From NCBI GenBank assembly GCA_009780185.1, contig WRAN01000004.1, forward strand, positions 1 to 64,000: 64,000 nt of DNA, in the 5' to 3' direction. The notes under the pieces are model-generated. The model saw only the letters and a list, made by a program, of their open reading frames with translations. It was not told the origin of the DNA and did not search any database. The position numbers and the translations under genes are program-made. This document shows, one piece after another, positions 59,322 to 64,000 of this stretch (the first letter of the stretch is position 1; every line of letters starts with the position of its first letter). The stretch comes from Defluviitaleaceae bacterium (GTDB taxonomy: Bacteria > Bacillota > Clostridia > Lachnospirales > WQUN01).

Positions 59322-59457
59322 AGAGTCGGGTCCTACACGCGGTTTCTTTGCCTGAGAGTTTCGTAGTGAGTCGGCTAGACACTACTTGCCCCTTCGGCGT
59401 CTTATCGGCATACTCAAGCATAATAACCGTAAGACTCTCCCGCTTGTTATCATCCCC
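59322..59457 (-). ncRNA. Glycine riboswitch, single aptamer, controlling the grd operon
   Basis: On the minus strand the conserved aptamer parts appear in order: GGGAGAGUC, then CGCCGAAGGGGCAA, then AAACUCUCAGGCAAA, then AGGACCCGACUCUG. Only one aptamer is complete, whereas many glycine riboswitches have two. It lies in the leader of grdX-trxB-trxA-grdE-grdA-grdB and ends in an intrinsic terminator, so glycine binding probably turns the operon on. The fit to function is direct: the operon consumes glycine. Confidence 0.93.
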
Positions 59458-59470
59458 ATATTTTTTATGA

Positions 59471-59499
59471 AATGTATCACACTCCCCAGTAAATGTAAA
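59471..59499 (-). promoter_or_regulatory. Promoter of the glycine reductase operon
   Basis: TTTACA (59494-59499) and TACATT (59471-59476) on the minus strand are 17 bases apart. Transcription should begin near 59464, a few bases before the riboswitch. Confidence 0.7.
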
Positions 59500-59506
59500 G
59501 GATTTA

Positions 59507-59535
59507 TTGCACAGGACAATGACCCATGCTATATT
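59507..59535 (+). promoter_or_regulatory. Promoter of the LTA-synthase-like gene
   Basis: TTGCAC (59507-59512) and TATATT (59530-59535) are 17 bases apart, divergent from and next to the grd promoter. Confidence 0.65.
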
Positions 59536-59570
59536 CTTGTCAATTACAGTTTATTGCAAAGGAGAAAAAA

Positions 59571-61433
59571 ATGATAGATAAACTTAGTAAAAAATATAGG
59601 TGGGAATACACTCAGTGGTATCCGCCAATATATACCATAGTAAAAATTCTGCTTTATATAAGCTTGGTTTTGTTCCCATTATACGCCATACTTATTATCG
59701 AATATATGAACTTTCGAGGTAGTTTGGCTTTAGCTCTTGAATGGCGTAGCCGATTTCCTACTCAAGCGTTTTTTGGAATGTTGATTGTAACCTCAATTTT
59801 TACTGTGTTACTGCTGCTGAGTAAAAAGGCGGTAATCGCCGGGGGGATTCTAGGGCTGATTGCGGCGTTGATGGGATACATCAATTATGTAAAAGTGGCA
59901 GTAAATGGAGATAATTTCTTTCCTCGTGATATTGCTATGGCTGGAAGTGCTGGGTATTTGACTTCCTTTGTCAATATTAGGGTACCTATGTTTTTCTGGA
60001 TTGGGATCATAGTCATGATTATTTGGCTTGTGACTTGGGGTTTATTTAATATTGAAATACCTATTAACTGGAAGGTCCGCATCCCTATTGCGGTGGTTTT
60101 TGTTGTAGTTTCAGTTATATTTTTATCATCGCATCCTCGCGCGGAACGATTTCTTAATCGTTTTAACATGAGCTTTTTTGATGCGGCGCTTCAAAGCTCA
60201 AATTACGAAGCAAATGGTTTTGTTGGGGCGTTTACCATTAATCTGCTTAGTATGAATATTGAACGCCCAGAGGGTTATTCTCGTGATACAATTATGGCCT
60301 TATTAGAAGGCTCTCCGCACATCGCCGCGACAGAGGATTACTTTGATGTAATCGTAGTTTTATCAGAGGGATTCTTTGATGTGCGGATACTCCCTGGCGT
60401 AGAATTTTCCGAAAATCCTCTTCCAAATTTCGATGCGATAATCGCCCGTCCTAACGCATACAGCGGCCTGGTTTATACCACTGCACTTAACGGCGGTACC
60501 ATCCGTCCAGAATTTGATATCCTTACCGGCTTAACCACTGATTTTCTTCCCAGTGGCTCCATTCCATACGAATTCCTACGCCGCCCAATGGCCACTTATG
60601 TATCCCATTATAGGGATGCTGGATATCGCACTATTGCTTTGCACCCCTTTACAGAGCGGTTTTATATGCGGCATATTGCGTACCCATTAATGGGCTTTGA
60701 TCAGTTTCTGGGCTACGAAAGCCTGTATCAGCGCTTTCCCTTTGAATATAATCAAAACTTTGTCACGGATATATCATTTTTCACCGCAATGGAGCACTAT
60801 CTAGACGAAGCTTTAGTGGATGATGTGCCAATTTTCATGTTTGCAATTACTATGCAAAATCATCAACCCTTCCCGGTAATGGCTCCAGAGGATATTCGAA
60901 TACACGTTACGTCAGACTTATTGGATGAAACTGTTCTAAATACTGTCACTACCTATACCCATGGCTTAGCTGATGCGGATACTATGCTGGGGATGTTAGT
61001 GGACTATATAGACAACCGCGAGCGCCCTACAATTATGCTGTTCTTCGGTGACCACCTTCCCAATCTTGGCGGTCATCTTGCGGCCTTTACCCAAACAGGC
61101 TTAATCCCGCAAGGTACAATGAATACCCCTGAAGCTAGATCCATTATGTACTCTACTCCCTTCATAATCTATTCAAACCGTGAGCTAACCCCTATAATCC
61201 CCAGCACTGATAATCATATCTCTACCTACTATCTACTATCCATAATGGCTTATCAAACGGGTTTCCACCGCACCCCATATATGAATCTTTTGCTAGACTA
61301 TTTTCGTCAAATCCCATTCCATAATGTACGTCTAAACTTACCGGAAACAGACATATCTCAAAGTTTGACCAGAACTAAACGCCTTATAACCTATGACAGA
61401 TTAATAGGCCGAGAGTACTCAGTACTTCAATGA
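59571..61433 (+). CDS. LTA synthase family sulfatase
   Basis: The product has 620 residues. Five membrane helices fill the first 185 residues, followed by an extracellular sulfatase-fold domain. The catalytic Thr lies in NGGTIRPEFDILTG (about 268-281), and YFDVIVVLSEGFFD precedes it with the first metal ligand Glu. ITMQNHQPF and FFGDHLPNLGG complete the Mn site. It adds glycerol phosphate to lipid anchors or related wall polymers. The ATG at 59571 follows AAAGGAG; the frame extends upstream without a site. Confidence 0.88.
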   Translation: MIDKLSKKYRWEYTQWYPPIYTIVKILLYISLVLFPLYAILIIEYMNFRGSLALALEWRSRFPTQAFFGMLIVTSIFTVLLLLSKKAVIAGGILGLIAALMGYINYVKVAVNGDNFFPRDIAMAGSAGYLTSFVNIRVPMFFWIGIIVMIIWLVTWGLFNIEIPINWKVRIPIAVVFVVVSVIFLSSHPRAERFLNRFNMSFFDAALQSSNYEANGFVGAFTINLLSMNIERPEGYSRDTIMALLEGSPHIAATEDYFDVIVVLSEGFFDVRILPGVEFSENPLPNFDAIIARPNAYSGLVYTTALNGGTIRPEFDILTGLTTDFLPSGSIPYEFLRRPMATYVSHYRDAGYRTIALHPFTERFYMRHIAYPLMGFDQFLGYESLYQRFPFEYNQNFVTDISFFTAMEHYLDEALVDDVPIFMFAITMQNHQPFPVMAPEDIRIHVTSDLLDETVLNTVTTYTHGLADADTMLGMLVDYIDNRERPTIMLFFGDHLPNLGGHLAAFTQTGLIPQGTMNTPEARSIMYSTPFIIYSNRELTPIIPSTDNHISTYYLLSIMAYQTGFHRTPYMNLLLDYFRQIPFHNVRLNLPETDISQSLTRTKRLITYDRLIGREYSVLQ

Positions 61434-61445
61434 ATTATGTAAAAA

Positions 61446-61494
61446 AATAGAGGGGCTGTCACAGATTTTTATTCCTGTGACAGCCCCTTCTTTA
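61446..61494. terminator. Bidirectional terminator
   Basis: GGGGCTGTCACAG (61452-61464) pairs with CTGTGACAGCCCC (61475-61487). A T-rich tract follows on plus and a run of T residues on minus. It separates the LTA-synthase-like and parvulin genes. Confidence 0.88.
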
Positions 61495-61499
61495 TAAAT

Positions 61500-62417
61500 C
61501 TAAATCTCTACACGATTAAGTGCGCCTCTAAAGGTAATATTAGCGTCTTCCAATTGCTGTTGGAATCCGGCATGAACGGCTTGTGCCATCCTATCTGCTT
61601 CGGCGGTACGTGTTGCTGCTACTAATATATGCTTTGCGCCAAGAACCTCTTCGCCTTCTGCTGGTACTGCGCCTTGCATAATATTATCCGGGTCTGGCTC
61701 TATACGCATAATAATATGAAACCCGAAATCAGACTGTACAGGGTCTCCAATTTCTCCTATTTCAAGTGCCAATGTACCTTCGGTAAACTCTGGCACCATC
61801 TGATGTGCTAGGAAGTTATATCCCTCTGGATTTTGTACCATTCCTGGGTCTTCCCCATAGATTGCCATAAGAGTGTCAAAGTCCTCTCCTGCACGGAGTC
61901 TTTCCACGATTTCTAGGGCACGGGCATAAGCATCTATGGTCAAATCTTCGGGCATGAATCTTTCAAAATCAGCAAACAAGGATGGGTCATCAACAATTGC
62001 GTTTGTTACTGTATTTGTTATCAGTGCTGGGGAGTCATTGGCACCAAACGAAAGGCCTAGGCCTCTGCCGTAATCTTCATATAATTTGTTTAGTGCTGCA
62101 ATCCTTACCGCTTCTTCACGTACTGCTCTTTCCCAATCGGTTATGGGTTCAACATGATGTTGTAATCTTTGATTTGCAGTGCCCAACTGAGGTTGTACAT
62201 CGGCTCCCATGATATTAATACCGTTGACCCGTGCAACTACAGAGTCACCATAGTACATAATCAAGCCCCATGTAAGGGCTATAATGACTACTAATCCAAT
62301 AGCACCGCCAATCAGTACACGCTTTTTCATTACAGGGTCAATGGCGGGCGTTGCGTGCTTCTTAGATTCATTGTCCTTTTTTACATTCAAACTTTTGCCG
62401 CTTAATCTTTTACTCAT
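61500..62417 (-). CDS. Membrane-anchored parvulin-type peptidyl-prolyl isomerase
   Basis: The product has 305 residues. A cytoplasmic Lys-rich N-terminus precedes one membrane helix (about 33-55). A SurA-N-like helical part follows, then a parvulin domain at about 165-245 with GEDFDTLMAIYGEDP, LALEIGEIGDPVQSDFGFHII and the basic RIEPD. A second short segment (GAKHILVAATRTAEADRMAQ) resembles the start of another parvulin repeat. It assists folding of secreted proteins. It overlaps secDF by 4 bases, in line with a secretion role. Confidence 0.82.
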   Translation of the reverse strand: MSKRLSGKSLNVKKDNESKKHATPAIDPVMKKRVLIGGAIGLVVIIALTWGLIMYYGDSVVARVNGINIMGADVQPQLGTANQRLQHHVEPITDWERAVREEAVRIAALNKLYEDYGRGLGLSFGANDSPALITNTVTNAIVDDPSLFADFERFMPEDLTIDAYARALEIVERLRAGEDFDTLMAIYGEDPGMVQNPEGYNFLAHQMVPEFTEGTLALEIGEIGDPVQSDFGFHIIMRIEPDPDNIMQGAVPAEGEEVLGAKHILVAATRTAEADRMAQAVHAGFQQQLEDANITFRGALNRVEI

Positions 62418-64000
62418 GTTACAGCTCCTTTGTGTATTTTATTTATTTTATTTTTTACCATCATAAACCACATGGATCCGGACAAAAATACCGACGAATA
62501 TGCCCCAAACAACAACCCAACCAATATAGGTAGGGTAAAGTCCCTAATAGCTGCAACCCCGATTATATACAACATCAACACAGCTAAAAAGGAGGTAAAA
62601 GTGGAAATAATTGTACGCCTTAAGGTTTGGGTAATACTTGCGTTTATAAGCTCTGCCGCTCCAACTTTAGGCATACGCACCTTGTTTTCACGCATACGGT
62701 CAAAAATAATTATCGTAGCGTTGATTGAATACCCAAGTGTAGTAAGCATTACCGCAATAAATGCGTAGTTGAGAGGTATCCGGAGGATGGCATAAAGACA
62801 TAGTACCACCAAAGCATCATGAATCTGAGCAAGAACCGCAGCGCCCCCGGTACGCAAATCTCTAAACCGTATAGAAATATACAACAACATCCCAAGAGTT
62901 GCTACTCCCATAGCCATAATAGCTGAGCGCTGCATTGCGGCACTTACCGCGGGGCTTACATCTGTATATGAAAAGGCTTCATGATCTAAGCCATAATAAG
63001 CCGAAAGTGCGTCTACCAGCTCTAAACGAGTCTCCATGGTTAGTTGAGGGATGCGTATCATTACAGCGTCTTCGTTTAGCACCTGCTGGATTTGAGGGGC
63101 AGCTACCCCTGTAACATCCCGTACAATGCGTTCGACGTCGGCATTTTCGAAGGGTTGCCCCATTTCTACGAAAAAGGAGGTGCCACCAGAGAATTCTACG
63201 TCCAGGTTAAACCAGCCGTTTCCTCTTACTACATTGGAAAGCATAAAAGCAAGGCTTAACAAGATAATACTCACTGAGAAAATGAAATATATCTTCCGAC
63301 GTTCTACTATCCGGCGTGGGGCTGGGTTTTCGGATGTAAATACGGATATTAATGATGATTCGGCGCTATCATTTTCCTCTTTTTTACTGCGTAAGATATG
63401 GGAGGCTTTTACTACTTTTAGGTCTATCAGGCAAGTAGTGATTAATCTTGTTACAAACAGGCAAGTAAACATGGATACTAAAATACCGATAATTAGCATT
63501 TGCGCAAAGCCCATAATAGGGCCGGTACCTAGCCAAAACAGTACTCCGCCGGCAATCAATGTTGTGATATTGCTATCAATAATGGCGGGTAATGCCCGTT
63601 TATAGCCTGTGCGAATAGCTCCGCGCAGGGTTTTTCCGGCAGTTACCTCCTCTCGTATCCGCTCAAAAATTACTATATTGGCATCTACCGCCATTCCTAT
63701 AGACAAAATAATCCCGGCGATACCAGGCAAGCTTAGAGTAACGGAAAGTCCGCTAACGATTACCATCACCAAAGCTACATATATAAGCAGGGCAAGATTG
63801 GCGCACAGGCCCATAGTGCGGTATACAAACCCCATGAACAACAGCACCAACCCGAGGCCGATAATCCCTGCAATGATACTGGTTCTAAGTGCTTCAGCAC
63901 CTAATCTTGCGCCTATAAGGCTATCGGATATTACGTTAAGACCAAAAGGTAATGACCCTGAGCGGATTTGAGATGCAAGAAGGTCTGCACTTTCCCGGTT
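62414..64000 (-). CDS. secDF: Protein translocase SecDF fusion, C-terminal part
   Basis: The gene runs off the right edge, so the N-terminus is missing. The 528 residues seen begin NRESADLLASQIRSGSLPFG, the end of the first soluble domain of SecD. The SecD membrane part follows (GMAVDANIVIFERIREE), then SecF (DVEFSGGTSFFVEMG, GYSINATIIIFDRMRENK). SecD and SecF are joined with a linker of about 40 residues, as in Bacillus. It uses the proton or sodium gradient to pull secreted proteins from SecYEG. Parvulin follows with a 4-base overlap. Confidence 0.95.
   Translation of the reverse strand, partial: NRESADLLASQIRSGSLPFGLNVISDSLIGARLGAEALRTSIIAGIIGLGLVLLFMGFVYRTMGLCANLALLIYVALVMVIVSGLSVTLSLPGIAGIILSIGMAVDANIVIFERIREEVTAGKTLRGAIRTGYKRALPAIIDSNITTLIAGGVLFWLGTGPIMGFAQMLIIGILVSMFTCLFVTRLITTCLIDLKVVKASHILRSKKEENDSAESSLISVFTSENPAPRRIVERRKIYFIFSVSIILLSLAFMLSNVVRGNGWFNLDVEFSGGTSFFVEMGQPFENADVERIVRDVTGVAAPQIQQVLNEDAVMIRIPQLTMETRLELVDALSAYYGLDHEAFSYTDVSPAVSAAMQRSAIMAMGVATLGMLLYISIRFRDLRTGGAAVLAQIHDALVVLCLYAILRIPLNYAFIAVMLTTLGYSINATIIIFDRMRENKVRMPKVGAAELINASITQTLRRTIISTFTSFLAVLMLYIIGVAAIRDFTLPILVGLLFGAYSSVFLSGSMWFMMVKNKINKIHKGAVT

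Noticed and set aside
1-64000. CRISPR arrays, rRNA, tRNA, phage and insertion sequences
   Set aside because: No spaced direct repeats, no rRNA-like blocks and no transposase or integrase motifs were found by eye; short tRNAs could still be missed.

Overview
The window looks like the chromosome of an anaerobic, spore-forming member of the Clostridia (Bacillota). Evidence for this is an alpha/beta-type small acid-soluble spore protein, RicT, a BofC-like protein, a polyglycerolphosphate (LTA-type) lipoprotein/teichoic acid synthase and a selenium-dependent glycine reductase operon. No outer-membrane genes, rRNA, tRNA, CRISPR array, phage or transposase were seen. Most genes sit in tight operons with 1-, 4- or 8-base overlaps and strong GGAGG-type ribosome sites. 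The genus cannot be read from the sequence.

Layout. 0.4-2.3 kb (minus): a three-gene ExbB/ExbD-like proton-channel operon. 2.4-4.5 kb (plus): darA-holB-ricT. 4.5-6.0 kb (minus): a peptidoglycan-binding protein. 6.1-10.1 kb (minus): an ABC exporter with its histidine kinase and response regulator. 10.3-14.3 kb (plus): an ECF sigma factor and membrane anti-sigma-like protein, an orphan OmpR-type regulator, dGTPase and nitroreductase. 14.5-21.4 kb (minus): an AraC-type fusion protein and an operon of a Crp/Fnr regulator, a SWIM zinc-finger protein and a giant helical-repeat protein. 21.5-22.4 kb (plus): a DMT transporter that probably answers to the Crp/Fnr regulator. 22.4-27.4 kb (minus): a BMP-type nucleoside ABC importer. 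27.6-33.8 kb: SASP, efp, type IV pilin-like genes, YqeG and an alpha-glucuronidase with a divergent AraC activator. 34.0-37.3 kb (minus): a BofC-like protein, rsfS, a nadD-yqeK fusion and cca. 37.4-45.4 kb (plus): dapA-dapB, a P-loop kinase-like gene, dnaG-rpoD, trmK and a tryptophanase-family lyase. 45.6-49.3 kb: a basic low-complexity lipoprotein, a YcxB-like protein, a WYL regulator and a zinc-ribbon protein. 49.3-59.5 kb (minus): the glycine reductase operon. 59.6-64.0 kb: an LTA-synthase-like sulfatase, a parvulin and secDF, which runs off the window.

The most informative region is the grd operon. A single-aptamer glycine riboswitch with its own terminator precedes grdX, trxB, trxA, grdE, grdA, grdB, a RhuM-like gene, a fused grdC-grdD and kbl. 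grdA and grdB each contain an in-frame UGA for selenocysteine. The set encodes glycine sensing, electron delivery by thioredoxin, reduction of glycine to acetyl phosphate, and supply of glycine from threonine (Kbl). Unusual points are the grdC-grdD fusion and the RhuM gene placed behind a strong hairpin terminator in the middle of the operon.

Other leads are the ExbB/ExbD operon in a likely single-membrane cell, the Crp-SWIM-giant protein operon, two regulator/operator pairs (Crp/Fnr at about -41.5 of the DMT gene; matched WYL sites 0.94 kb apart), and several families of dispersed intergenic palindromes. All family names come from reading motifs by eye; no database search was run.
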